A stretch of DNA of 64,000 nucleotides from Metaphire vulgaris (taxonomy: Eukaryota; Annelida; Clitellata; Crassiclitellata; Megascolecidae). The notes beneath the pieces were generated by a model that was given only the letters and a program-made list of their open reading frames with translations, searched no databases and was not told where the DNA came from. The stretch is taken from contig CM030869.1 of NCBI GenBank assembly GCA_018105865.1, forward strand, positions 9,418,927 through 9,482,926, given 5' to 3'. The translations under genes and the position numbers were made by a program. Below, one piece after another: positions 1 through 14,318 of the stretch (its first letter is position 1; every line of letters starts with the position of its first letter).

Positions 1-85
1 TAAAATAAATAATACCTGCAAACAACCGATACAACAACTGTTAACTTGGCCCTTCAACAAGCCACAGCACTAAGAAAATTTGCTC

Positions 86-137
<52 letters not shown>

Positions 138-138
138 T
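86..138. repeat. (AAT)n microsatellite
   Basis: About 17 copies of AAT, in the leftmost ARHGAP intron in view. The rest of 1-463 is AT-rich intron without other recognisable content. Confidence 0.95.
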
Positions 139-463
139 GATACACTGGGGGTCTACTTTTAGCTGAAATAGATTTTGGAAACCATTTCTGGGTCCATCTA
201 AGATCTATTTATGCTATTTACATGAATTTCTGAAGGCATAATATACAAAACTACCAAAATATAATCATCAAAACATCATAAAAATCATCATCATCAACAT
301 CAACATCATCATTAAAATCATCATCAAAAGTAACTCATGCAAAATGGACAGTACAGTAAATCAACGACGAAAAAGTTGACAAAGAATGAATCGGTAACAA
401 AGGCAGCTTAACAAAAGAATTTATCAGTCACTAAACACCAAAAATAACATCTTAAACACCAAC

Positions 464-781
464 CTAAGATCGGGCTCAGAGCTTTCAGACAGGTGCCAAG
501 GTGTGCTTAGAAAACTGGATTGCTGTTGCTTGATGGAGACGACAAGATAATGCATCGCTAGACCGATCTGGTCCTCGTGAAACGTTCGGTTGGAGTTGGT
601 CATTATGCTCGACGGTACATCAACAAAAGGACACTGCAACCTGTAAAACGGTTCAAAACGAATACATAAGAACATCGGTGCAACAGTGTTACAATGATTT
701 CGCTATGAATCGATTATAAACACATGTATATCTTTACATAAAAGAGAAAATGAATTAAGACAATAAGCAGAATTATTGGAA

Positions 782-837
<56 letters not shown>

Positions 838-902
838 ACTACTACTACTACTACTGCTACTGCTGCTGCTGCTACTGCTACTGCTGCTGCTGCTGCTGCA
901 CC

Positions 903-937
<35 letters not shown>

Positions 938-3392
938 ACCACCACTGCTGCCACCACCACTGCTGCTGCTGCCACCACCACCACCACCACTGCCACTGCC
1001 ACCACCACCACCACCACCACCACCACCACCACCACCACTGCCACCACCACCACCACCACCACCACCACCACCACCACCACCACCACCACCACCACCACCA
1101 CCACCACCACCACCACCACCACCACCACCACCACCACCACCACCACCACCACCACCACCACCACCACTGCCACCACCACCACCACTGCTGCCACCACCAC
1201 CACCACCACCACCACCACCACCACTGCACCACCACCACCACCACCACCACCACCACCACCACCACCACCTGCCACCACCACCACCACCACCACCACCACC
1301 ACCACCACCACCACTGCTGCCACCACCACCACCACCACCACCACCACCACCACCACCACCACCACTGCCACTGCTGCTGCCACCACCACTGCCACCACTG
1401 CCACCACTGCCACTGCTGCTGCTGCTGCTGCCACCACTGCACTGCTGCTGCTGCTGCTGCTGCTACTACTACTACTGCTACTACTACTACTACTACTACT
1501 ACTACATTTACCCACAATGTTTCCAAATATAACAATACACACACAAACACACACACACACAAGCGATGCTATAAAAAGATTAAAACTAAGAATATAAAGT
1601 ACTTCAGAACCTAAGTATCTCCAATTCAGCAAACTATTTCACAAAAATATCAACCCGTCCAAACTGCAAATTAGAACATAAAGAAATAACCTGTCAAGAG
1701 CATGAAAGCCAACTCTAAAACCAGTCAATACTGCTAACCTATCGGCCAAATTTTGGCCCTCTTCCCTAAGGAGGACTAGATCATTTTCGGTTGCATCTGG
1801 ATTATGACCAAGAACTAGTACAACTGGAAAATTGCTCAAAGACGGTTGTTGATCGAGACCGTGATCCAGATGATTTCGATCCACGTTGTTCACAAGCGCT
1901 CTGTCGAGATTGAATTTGATAAAGTTCAAGGACACCATCGAATTGTAAACGGAGAAACAGCCTGAAAAAATCATTATCAGAATATACACAAATTACCAAA
2001 AATTCAAATCACTATATAACAACCTAATAGTTATATCTACACTTCTTCTTCATGTGCCATGTGTTGCTACATTGGCAACCATTGATTTCCACTCTTCTCT
2101 GTTTCTGGCTTTCCTTAATCAGTTTGATGTTGTCTTTAGTTCTTGTTGCCTCTCTTAGGTTGTCTGTAAACTTTAATTGTTGTCTTCCTCTTGCTCTTTT
2201 CCCCTCTATTTTTTTTCCCTCTATTTTTCCTGTTATGGCTAGATTTCCAAAAGGGCTGATATTCTGGCTTCATAACATATTGGTTATACCGGTTGTCGGG
2301 GCAAAATGGTCAAAGCATTACCTGGGCTAGAAAAGACTGGAAGGATATCGAAAAACTACTGCAATTTCTGAAAATTTAGCAGAATAAATCAAGTAAATAC
2401 AACACAATTCCGACGTACCACGGGGATGGAAGTCAGTCGTTTCAAAAGAATTATTAAGACTACCATTGCTGCTGACCGTACGGCAACTCAGTGAGAACAG
2501 TTCACCGTCCAGCATGTACTCGCCCTCAACACACCTGACCTAAAAGCAATAACGTTTCAGTATTTAACTTAATCAGTATGTCGTACAGTAGAACTTCGTT
2601 ATAACGTACTTACTACTTAGGTCTGTTAAAATTTAGTGCTTTATATCCAAGTACGTCTTATCCAATACAGTGGTTCCCAAGCTTTTTAAGTGAAGCACCA
2701 TATGGGGCTGTCCATTAATTACATCAACAAAACATGGGAGGGGGTCAAGAGAAATTGATGTCAACAATTTCACTTTTTACAAATAATCAAAAAATAGGAA
2801 ATTTCATGGAATACTATTTATTACAACGAAGAAAAGCCTGACAAGCAAAAAACTAATCAATTCGACACTTGATGAGCAAAAACTGGGAAAAGGTCATCAC
2901 CCCACAAAAAATAATAGCCTTCAAAACTTTATAGGGGATCCATCACTGATCTGGGAGGTCAAAAGTTTTTGACATAATTTGGGAACCTCAGTATCACATC
3001 AAATGGGACAGTCCAGTGTGTCACGTTATAACTGAGCCTGTCATATCGAAGTTCTACTGTACATACTCAGAGAACCTCTGATAAATTCACGACAAAATGA
3101 CGACAATGACGGCCAATGAATTTCCCACTAATGCATCAGGCGTCATTTTTTGTCACAAGAATTTTGTCCCCGAGACACAATTTCACGCGTTATATCTCAC
3201 CTGCATTTCTCGTTCCAACTGGTCGGCCAACTGGCCGCTTCCAAGTATGACAAAGTGCAGCTGATTGTCCGGGGCATCCAACAGCATCGACTGTGTTCTG
3301 TGCATAAAGTAAACACAGCCAACATTGTCACAGAGGCAACATATGGTACCCAAACACACTCAAATTAACAACATAAAAATTTCTCAGGAGTC

Positions 3393-3443
<51 letters not shown>

Positions 3444-3692
3444 AAGTAGTAGTAGTAGTAGTATCTGTAGTGGTGTCAGGAGTCTCAAAATTTTCTCAGG
3501 ACAGTTATACTGACACCATCTCTGTCAATATGCGACCAAAGTTCTTGAGCCTTGGCAATATGAGCCACCTCTACAATACTCCAATACGTATACTATATGT
3601 TCGTATTCACCATTGGGTCTACGTAGTATTGTAAAGCGCTCCTGTCTTCGGCCATTTGTGCCATGCTTATTGTGCTATATAAATTGTCCAGC

Positions 3693-3742
<50 letters not shown>

Positions 3743-4035
3743 TAGAAATACTACCAATATCAACCTTGATCTGTCAAAAAGTCAATACACCGAAATTCAA
3801 ACAGGAAATTATTTATCATGTTATTGAATGAACTTTAAAAGTTCATGGGTAATATAAATGATTTGAGCACAATCCAAATCCTATCTGGCTATGCAGTCAA
3901 ATAATATTTGACGAAATTAAGCCAGTAATAATAACAACAATAATAACAATAATAACAATAATAATAACAATAATAATAACAATACTTCTACTACTACTAA
4001 TAATAATAATAATGATGATGATGATGATGATGATG

Positions 4036-4081
<46 letters not shown>

Positions 4082-4964
4082 TGATAACAACAATGATAAC
4101 AACAATTATAATTATTTTTATTGTTAATATCAGGCAATTTTCATAACATCATCTTCAAGTTCTCTGTCCTGGGGCAGGTTCAGGACTCCATTGTTTCCAT
4201 TCCTATCTGCATTTTGCCTCTTCCTTGATTTTTGCATAGGTTTTGCAATGCTGTTCATCTCTTTTCATCATCCAGTCCAATAGCATCCTTCTCGGCCTTT
4301 CTTTTGTCATGATATGCTTCTCTCCATTACTGTTCTAAGCAATGTTTCTCCTCTTAGCACGTGTCCAATCGAGTTCTTCTGTCTTCTTTTGATGGTGTTC
4401 ATCAGAGATCTTTGTTCTACAGCCATCTTTATGCAATACCTTCTTGTCTGTCTACTTGAACTCCATAGCTACATTTCGAATGCTTCCAGCCTTTGTATGT
4501 CGTATGCCTTTTTCTCAAGAGTCCAGGTTCATGTTTCTGAGGCAGATAGATGTCACAATAATATAACGAAGACCAAAGTCCGTGCCAAAGCCAAGGCAAC
4601 TTTAACAAAACGTCGCTTGAATGAGATCTGAAACAAGTGAATAATACTAAACCTCGAAGCCCTCAAAGACAGAACTCGCTCGATAAGAATCTCGGCGCAC
4701 TGGTCTTGAAAGCAGCAGCGATCCCGGTATGCATGTTGGATGAAACCAAGATGGCCGAGAAGCAGAGCTTTTCTGTCGTCTTCCATCCGATTCAATGCCA
4801 AGAATCTGAATTCAGAAAAAGCACAAACACAGCTCTTAGTAAAAGTCCAATGTCTAACGAGCAACCTTACAACACACTAATTTAACATATTTTATAAAGG
4901 ACTCCCATGTAAAGCGCTCATGACTTAAGCCCAGTTATGTTACTGTGCTATTTAAATTGTCATA

Positions 4965-5010
<46 letters not shown>

Positions 5011-8000
5011 TGAAGTGAAAATGTTAACTTATAACAGGACTTGACTTAACTAAAGTTAAGCATCCAAAATAAAAATTTAATCTCATAACAACCCCAGTTT
5101 CCTTGTCGTTATTAGTTAGCTAGTCACTGGTACAAGCCACCCCATTATGTATCACTAAGATTTCTTGTATTGACGTTCCTTCAGTGCCACCTACTCGTAG
5201 ATTTCAGATTTCCTGCTTGTCTTTTGCCCGATTCAAAATAATATCCACGTTCCACGTAACAGAGCATAGGATAAATTACAATACAAACAAACATCGCATA
5301 AAGTAAAGTAAAATCTCGTGGATTTCTATAGCGCCTTGGAAAGCAGCACAGCAGTAGCTGCTTATTCTTAGGCACTCAGCCTCTCTTAAATTAGCTATGG
5401 AGAAGGTATATTATCAGCCAGGCAATAGTCAACATCCAAAGGGCAGTGAGGCATATGATCATAACTTCAGATTTCCAACCAACCGTGGGTCCTGCATCAG
5501 CCGTTGATTGACCTCGGTGATGTCATCGTTGGTTACCATGACGTGCTCGAATTTTGCAAATAATTCCGCACTTTCCAGCAGCAGCTCCTGGAAGTCTCGT
5601 TTGGCGCGTTCCTTCAGCGCCATCTGGTGTTCCTCGTAGATTTCCTGCTTGTCCTTCTCCGACAGGCTGGTAAAGCACTCGCGGCCAAGAAAAAACACAG
5701 CGACCTCGCTGAGGGATTTGCCGGGACAGACGTTGTTGTTGTCCTCTAAAAGTTGATGGAACTGTCTTTTAAGCCTAAACCAAACAATTATAACATTTAA
5801 CCCTACATTGCACCGTGTTGCCTGGTTAACACTATATTCACTATGTTGCCTGCAGTTAACAATGTGCAAAATAGGGTTAAATATTAGGGTGACATGGAAC
5901 AACGAAACAGCCTTCAATAAATGCAACTCTTTTGGCCGAAAACTACAATTTAGAGTGCCAACACTAGAACAACAACAATAACACCATAAACAATGATGAC
6001 GGCGACAACTACAACAACAACAATAATAATAATAATAATAATACCGGTAATAATAATAATAATAATAACAGTAAACAACACATTGTGATGATTTTTAACA
6101 GCTATGGTGTATGAAGTCTAATCGTTTCCACTGGCTATAGTACAGGGTGGCACAAAAACGGACTATATTAAATGCAAACCTAAATGTGACTAGTCCGGTG
6201 TTTTTGTGCCCCTCTGTAAATACAGAAACAGAATACACTGCATATAGACATGACAAGCAGTTGAAATTTAATTTATTCAGTCACCTCAAAAATAACATAA
6301 TAACTTGAATTTGCCAAAAGATCAACATTTAATAAAGTTTCCACAACACAAAAAACTCATAGCAAAAGTCTGCACTAAATTTTGAAATCAATGCATCACA
6401 ATGTGCTGTGCCCCTAATTTCAGAACATAATTGCAAGCAGTATGTTTATGTACACATGCACAAACCCAGACAAACAAATGCACACACATACACAGCAAAC
6501 ACATCCAGACAAATCCTCAGGTACACCTATTAACCCTTTCACAACTGCAATTCGTATACCAATACGCTATGAAGTCAAAATATCGGCCTTATGGGGCCAA
6601 AGGGTTAAGCTGCATTTACTGAAATAAAGTAAATGAGTCGATCTAAGAATGCAAAAATCTTGCAACGTTACTCAGATTTTCGATATTCAGCTCGTAGGAG
6701 GTTAACATGATTTCGAAAGATCGTTTCTGCCTCGGGGACCTCGAGCAGGTCGAAAGGGACACGCTCCTCCCCGGATTCGAGGAAACCGTCGTCCCGCCAC
6801 GGAATGTCGTCCGGCATCGCCACGAAGTATCGGTCGAAGAATTCCTGTCTCCGCATCCACGACATCACAGAATACCATCCTCTGAGAGCAATCAATCAGA
6901 ACAGGTCAATAGTTCAAATACAAAAAAAACAGTGATATTGAAAATTATTCAAAAATTCACAAATTAACCCTTAAACCAACATATAGGGCTCATCCATATA
7001 GTACATATGCAAAAAAAGCATATTTTCAAACCCTTCCTTCCGTTTGCACACCATACATATGCAAAATCACCTACATCCAACCCCCTCTCCTCTTTGCATA
7101 TGTACTATATGGATGGACCCATACTTTGTAGCTATATGCAATGCGACCAAGTATACTCCGCACTGGTGGTTAAAGGATTAAATCTGGTTAATGGTATCGG
7201 ATCAAGCAGACATTATTTGTACACAGTCTTTTCGAAAATCTATTCTCTGTCAAACGGCTACAAAGTCGATTGAGAGTTGAGCCTTTTCCTAAGGTAACTG
7301 GTTCCTTGCATCACAGGTTTAATACACAACAAAAATATTATAAAATCGATGCCCTATTTGACATCAGCCTATGCAAGGGCTATTGTTACAGTAGGTTATA
7401 GACAAGTAAAAATTCAGAGGAGCGATGAAACAAATTAAAACCACATTTGCTTGTGTCTTCATCAAACCATTCTGGGCCTGTCAATATATTCTGTTTCAAT
7501 TTTATTCTAGAGCATTCAAAATGCCACAGAAATGGTGAGCCATTTCAAACCACAAAAAACCAGTACATTACATTTACCAGTAACAGGCATGATTATGACA
7601 ACCTACCAAGCGCTAGTTACTGGCATTAACACTATTGTTCTTCTGTCAACCCTTCCCCTGTACTGGCATAGGTATTAAAGTGAAATTACAACACAGAGCT
7701 ATCAGCACCTTTAACCCCTTAACCGGGCGCAACGTCTCAGAGCCGTCCAGTTTACATTGAGTTACAGATTTATTCCCCGGTTAAGGGGTTAAGTACAACT
7801 GTCACATTTTGGACTTTCAAGCATTATTGATATACATGGCCCTTTGGTCCAAAAGATCACGTAAATAGGCTAGGTTTAGGAGCCCTTCTGGCCAAAGGGT
7901 TGTTAAATGGTTAAATTAATAGTGTAGTGGATGAGAGGGTATTATGAAGGATCCTTTGCCCTGAAACTGGTTTTATGTGAAGAGCTGCTTTTCTTCTTCA

Positions 8001-8464
8001 GCATATAAGGTAAAGGACACAGTGTCCTCACTCTTTTTGAGTAATTTGGACACCATTTACAACAGTGCAGACTACATTCTTGCAAAGACACATTCAAGAA
8101 CATATTTGAACAAACAGCCATAAATTCATTCAAGCCTACACACTGATAACAATGATGATGATGAATTGATGATGTTGCAGCAAACAGTTTAAAACAATTA
8201 AAATTGACAGTAACATTCATTCATCTGGGTTGCAGAACCTCAATTACTTTCAGATGAATGAGTGCAAACACACGGTTACTAAGCACATAATTTCTGTCAA
8301 AGTGCACCCACACATCAGTGCCAAGGATGCCGTACCAATAAAGTACCAGTTACAAAATAGCCAAATTACTCAAGAATAAGAATACACATTCAGCCAAATT
8401 ACTCAAGAATAAGAATACACATTCATATGAACACAGGCCAATTACAACTGTTCCATCTGCTTCT

Positions 8465-8539
<75 letters not shown>

Positions 8540-11500
8540 CATGGGTCAATTACAATTGTAATTGTAATTCAATTGTAATTAATTACATTTTGCCAATGTA
8601 ATTGTAATTGTAATTGATCTGTGGAAAGTTCAATTACATGTAATTGTAATTGTAATTGCCATTTGTGTAATTGTAATTGTAATTGAGCTATTGTAATTGA
8701 TTTACCCAATTACAGGAATGTGAGTTTTATAAGTTCTAATAGCGTATTAGCATGTATGGGACTATGAGCCAAAGTCTTGTCAGTCTATGAATGTATGGCA
8801 GTGAATACTTTGGATGGTTAGTGAATTGTAAAGCACAATTAACGGTTATTGGTAAATGGACTCACTGCTCTGGTCAGTTGCCATGCAAAAATTTACTTAT
8901 TTACTTTTATTACCTTCAAATTGGAAGGGAACCAGCTTATCATTTGTCTACTTCCTGTGTTCTGCGGCTGCGCTTTTTGTGAATGAAAGTTTAATGCCAG
9001 TAAAGATGAGCGTAAATCAAGCAGGAGTATTATGGAATTATTCTGAAAAGTCTGATGACTTTAATAATGCTGTTTCCAATGCAAATGTTAAAGTGAAGTG
9101 CCGGTTGTGTGGCGAATTAGTGTCATGCTCGAAAAAGGTTACTTCGAATTTGTTGACTCATTTCCAGGTTTGTGAAACTTTGTTACGGTTTTTTAAATAG
9201 GCCGTAGCATATGACTTTCATCATCATCATCATGTGTCATCTTCATATCTGAAGGTTGACGGTCATGAGTTGTTTCCACTTCGTTCTGTCTTCAGCAATC
9301 CTTTTTAGTCTTCCGTAGTTCTTTTCCTGTATGTGTTCCTTAACGTCGTCCAGCCAGTCTCTTCTAGGTCTTCCTCTGGCCCTGTTTCCCTCATATCTGC
9401 CCTCTAATAGGACTTTTGCTTGTTCTGTGCTTGAACCCCGCATTATGTGTCCAGCATACTGAGTTTTCCTGTTTATAATTTCTGTCAGGAGTTGTCTCTT
9501 TTCTCCAATTTTCTTTAGTACCTCTTCATTTGTTATTCTCTCTTGCCAGCTAATTTTCAAGATTCTTCTGAAGCACCACATTTCAAAGGCCTGTATTTTA
9601 TTTTTCAACTGCTTTGTTAGAGTCCAGCATTCGCAGGAGAATGTGATAACCGAGTATACATAGCATCTCAGGATTCGTAGTTTTAGTGTTTGGTCTAGGT
9701 TTCTTCTTAGTAATTCTTTTTGTTTCCAAAAGGCTTCTTTGGCCATATGACTTTGTTGAACTAATTTATGTTAATTATTTTAGACACTTAAGTTTATTAA
9801 AAGAAGCAGAAAGAGTAATGAAAAGTAATTGTAATTGTAATTGTAATTGACACGTTTGTAATTGTAATTGTAATTGATCCCAATGTAATTGGCTGTAATT
9901 GTAATTGTAATTGTAATTGACAAAAACCCGTATAATTGTAATGTAATTGTAATTGCTTAAAACGTAATTGACCCATGTCTGATATATATATAATAGAGAG
10001 AGGAAGGGAGAGAGAGAGGGGGAGAGAAAGTGTGTCTCCAAAGGTTAATTACTCCCAGAAGTTCATGGTGCAAATTATACAGAAAAGGGACAAGCAAGAG
10101 TTCAATTCTAGACAAATGATGTCAAAGATGTCAGCAAATAAGATCATTGGCATTTGTAAGATCCTTGATTGCTCCGTCTTCATACAAAGTATCTGACTGG
10201 AAAGTTAAACCAAAATACAGCAATTAATTATCAGAACATTCTAACAGTTTTGCCAGTCAATTAAGTGACATGAAAGAAAGAAATCCATCTGCATAAAACA
10301 TGCTAAGACACATGTCACTAGCTGTTTGGCTTGAATAAAGTAGTAAACATTGTTGAATACACTGCGTGAATAATAGATTAATCCTATCCTAGTAAAAGTT
10401 GTCAATCTCCAGTGGGATGGGGGTTTGGACAGTTAAAAGAAGACAGTTTGACACAGGTACTTAGAAAAAGTACTAATACACATACGTCCATGGTTTGAAG
10501 TTAGGCATTTCAAAACCCTGTTTCAATCATTTCTCTAAAATTGACCATACAGAAATGGTTCTCTAAGATATCTCTAGAATTTTACAAATCTGATGTTTAA
10601 CCCGTTAACTGAGCGCCCCGAGTTTCTGATCCATAAAGCATTTGTGGAACAATGATAGTGTTGTAAATAATAAAAATAGTAAACAAATTAAATAATAGTA
10701 CGGTAATCATATAAAAACAAAATGAATGGAATACCATCTAAGGCATATGAACATGAAAGGAATATGATTTTCGGAAGAGATTATTATGTCTTTTAGTTTT
10801 TTCTTGAAGAATGACAAAGAACTGGATGATGGCAAAGTTGCGGGAAATTGTTGATAATCGATCATCTCTTTCCCCAGCCAGTAGTAGTTGACAGCTTTAA
10901 TACTGATAAAGGAGGGTCAATTGTTGGTCAAAATTCTCTGGACTTTTTGTTCCTTCCTTAACTCAGCCGCTCTCATGCAAATTTAGTAGAAACTCAGTCA
11001 GTCGCTGTGAACATGTAAAAAGTGGACCGACGTTTAGCATCTAATATCTCCGCGGGTGTGTGGTGATTTCAATAAATTTATAGGCCATATACCTGGGAAT
11101 GTGCCTGATATAATTGCCAAATTTCATGCTGATATCTTTAGTGTTTGCTGAAATATGGCCAAAAAACTAGAGACACAAATTTTAAAATTGACAATGGAAT
11201 ATAACGGCATTATAAAGTGATAAACAATTATTTTGTTTATTTTTGGGCACTGAAAAGGGCTGTTTTAAAGGTGGTTTTAGATGATTTGTTGCGGAGTGTT
11301 CAAAATGCCCACCCTTAACCTTCACACATGGCTCTTGGAATCAATAAAAAATGTGACCCTTCATAAGATTTAATTGAATATCTCTGATGTAGGGCCTACA
11401 TCTTTTTCTACTGAATTTTGAAATGATCTTAGGCCTATAATTTTTATTAGAAAGATGGAGATTCAAAACCTGGAAAGTGAAAATGAACAGACCATTAATC

Positions 11501-12652
11501 TGCCTCAAACACCATAAAAAACATGAGAAAATTAAAAGAAATGTCAGAAAGAACAAATAATTTCCTACTAGCCTGTCAGAGACGGTGTTCAAGTCCGGCA
11601 GAATCTCGCGAAGAGCCTTCTCCAACTTGTGAAGATAGACCGATTGTCTGTGACGGACAAACTCTTCCTTCAGCAAGTTCAAATGCTTCCGGAACACTTT
11701 GACCGCCTGATCGGTGCCGAAAAGTTCAATAAAACGGTCGAAAACTGGGTCGCCCTGCAACTTTTTCGAGACTTGCGCCCACGATGCTTTGTAGTCGGCA
11801 ACGTGGAATCGTACGAGATTTCGGAACGCCTCGCGCGCGACGTCCGCCGTCTCGCGGCACGTTCTCGCCGCCTCCGAGTACGAGACCGGCTTCGTCCGGA
11901 TCTTGTTGCTGCGCTCAATCAGGTGCGCGAGCGTCAGAAACGCGAGATCGATGTTGACGTTCTCGTGAGCCGACGTCTCAACGATGGGGACGGGTCCCCG
12001 CTCTCTCACGTCCTTCCGGTTCGCGAGGCGCTCGGCCTCGCCGACGAAAGGCCGGTGGGCCTCGTCGTTTTTCGTCGTCACGAGGACGACCGGCTTTCTG
12101 GTCTTGACGAGGTGCAGGAGAATGCAGGCCGTGAAGTCGACCTGACGCTCGACGGGACGACTCGCCACTTGACTCACGTCGAACAGGCACAGAAATCCGT
12201 CGACCGTCATGCGACCCTCGGGAAGGACTTTCTGATCAAACTCGTGTTCGAGGCCTTCAACAGAGAATCATTAAAAAAGGTTAATGTTCCATATATTATT
12301 GGGGAGGGGGTTGGGTGGTGGAGTAATGGTAGTATTCTTACCATGAAACCAGAGGATAGTGGGTTCAAATAGGAACCTAACCACTGCATAGCAACCTTGG
12401 GTAAGTTAGTCACATCTGACTTGCTTCCCACTTACAATTCTTTGTTTAGTGAATGACTTAATGTGCGTTAACAACCACATAATAATAACAACAATAATAA
12501 TAACAATAACAATAATAATAACATTAACAATAATAATAACAATAATATTAACAAAAATAATAACAATAACAATAATAACAATAATATTAACAATAATAAT
12601 AACAATAATAACAATAATATTAACAATAATAACAATAACAATAATAAAATCA

Positions 12653-12705
<53 letters not shown>

Positions 12706-14267
12706 GCTGGAAAGAGTTTGCATCAATTTGAAAAATTCATTATAATTAAACGCATTTGCGTTAAGTCAACGTATCAAAATTTTCTTAGAAAGTCAACTTG
12801 ATTTTATTTATTTATTTTTAAATACATAAATAAACAAGAACTTAATTAATTAATTTTTTCAAGAACGCACATCTTCAAGAATGAAAAAGCAGTGCACCCA
12901 TCGAATGATCATCAAAGAGATCAACTCAGCAAAAAGTTTCACAGAATTTCGATCCATTGATCGAAAACTAAATATGTTCAATATACATCAACAGAGTGAC
13001 CAGTTTTCTTAGCTGTCATGTCACAGACACTCCTCTCCTGTCAATCAACAATTTTCTAGGCCAGATGGCAGCCATGAGCACAAACAAAACACACTCCTAT
13101 CTGACACGGTTAAAGTTCTATAGCACAAGTTCAAAATTCAAGAAGAGAAACGCTAACTTGCCATCAGCAATTAAGGTATATTCTAGCGAAACAAATTCAG
13201 ATAAACATCTGAATGCACAGGGGGAGACACACCCACACACACACGCACGTACACACAATGCAGGCATAACTTGTAAATACACACATAAACACTAAATGCC
13301 AGCTTTAATAGTTACAGTATTAATGCAAATGGAATGGTTCCTGGAATGACCTCTTTAAACTGTACTGATATTCTGCCATTGCACAACCTCATTTCAAACA
13401 ATGTGTGTGTGCATTCACTTGTGGGCAGACATGAGCATCAACTACCCTATTCATCGAGTCATATCCTTTACATAAACTTTAATCATCCTTGAACTAATGA
13501 AGTTCCTGCTTATTCACAACCCACAAGGATCTGTATAGAGATTAGTTTAGACAGTTTAGAGACAAGTAAAAAAAAATTTGATTTATGGACAGATAAGCAA
13601 TGTGGGGGCTTCATCCATCTGCTGCAAAATTTAAACATTGGGAGGTATTCTGAACACAAATGCTGCCTCTGTCAACATTATGTACCATCTTTATTACATG
13701 CTTCAATAGATTAAACACTGACTTTTTAAAGAAAAGGCAATCCTAAAAGCCCAGATGAGCACCCTAATAAGACCATAGTAAGGCAATTCACAGGAACACA
13801 GGGAAATGCAGACACAGAACCAGAGAGCATAACAAAGAATGACAAGCAATGATATCTAACAATAAACACAGACTTATGAACACAAACAGTTAAACACGAG
13901 CACTAGAAGGTGTAAATAATGCAAGTATGAGAATGTACATTCTCAAAATGCATAATGGAACATTATGAGACTCAAGGTGACCACAAATAAAGGGTCTGTG
14001 CCTAACAAATGTCCACATGTGTCAAATAAGTCCGAGGCCAAACACAATACTTTTTGCTAACAACAAAATATGTGATAGCAGAGTACATGTTAATGGAATT
14101 TTACTGTACTATGCTTCATCCAATATTGCAAATTCCTTTTCCTAAGTAATCTTAAGACTCACCTATTCACCATCGGGTATAGTACCCGGTATATGTAGTA
14201 TTGTTTACAGAGCACTCTTGTGTTTGGCCATTTTGCCATGCTTATTGTACTATATAGATTGTCCAGC

Positions 14268-14318
<51 letters not shown>

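Larger units (their letters stand above)
8536..9981. mobile_element. hAT-type transposon, non-autonomous, with hexamer-rich ends
   Basis: Terminal inverted repeats CAGACATGGGTCAATTAC and GTAATTGACCCATGTCTG are flanked by ATATATAT on both sides, an 8-bp duplication within an AT array. Both ends continue as irregular (TAATTG)n arrays of about 170 bp in opposite orientation. The interior holds a BED-finger exon (9006-9167) and a LINE fragment (9243-9746, minus). No DDE or dimerisation domain remains. It lies in the 4.7-kb GC-AG intron of the RhoGAP gene. Confidence 0.85.

Noticed and set aside
703..1632. Long open frames on both strands (poly-Ser/Val/Ala, poly-Trp, poly-Thr/Leu)
   Set aside because: They are translations of the compound CTG/CAC microsatellite in an intron; no domain, no conserved flank and the same array is open in several frames.
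10590..10625. Another TTAA-ended MITE (TTAACCCGTTAACTGAGC)
   Set aside because: Only one end is recognisable; no matching right arm within 150 bp.
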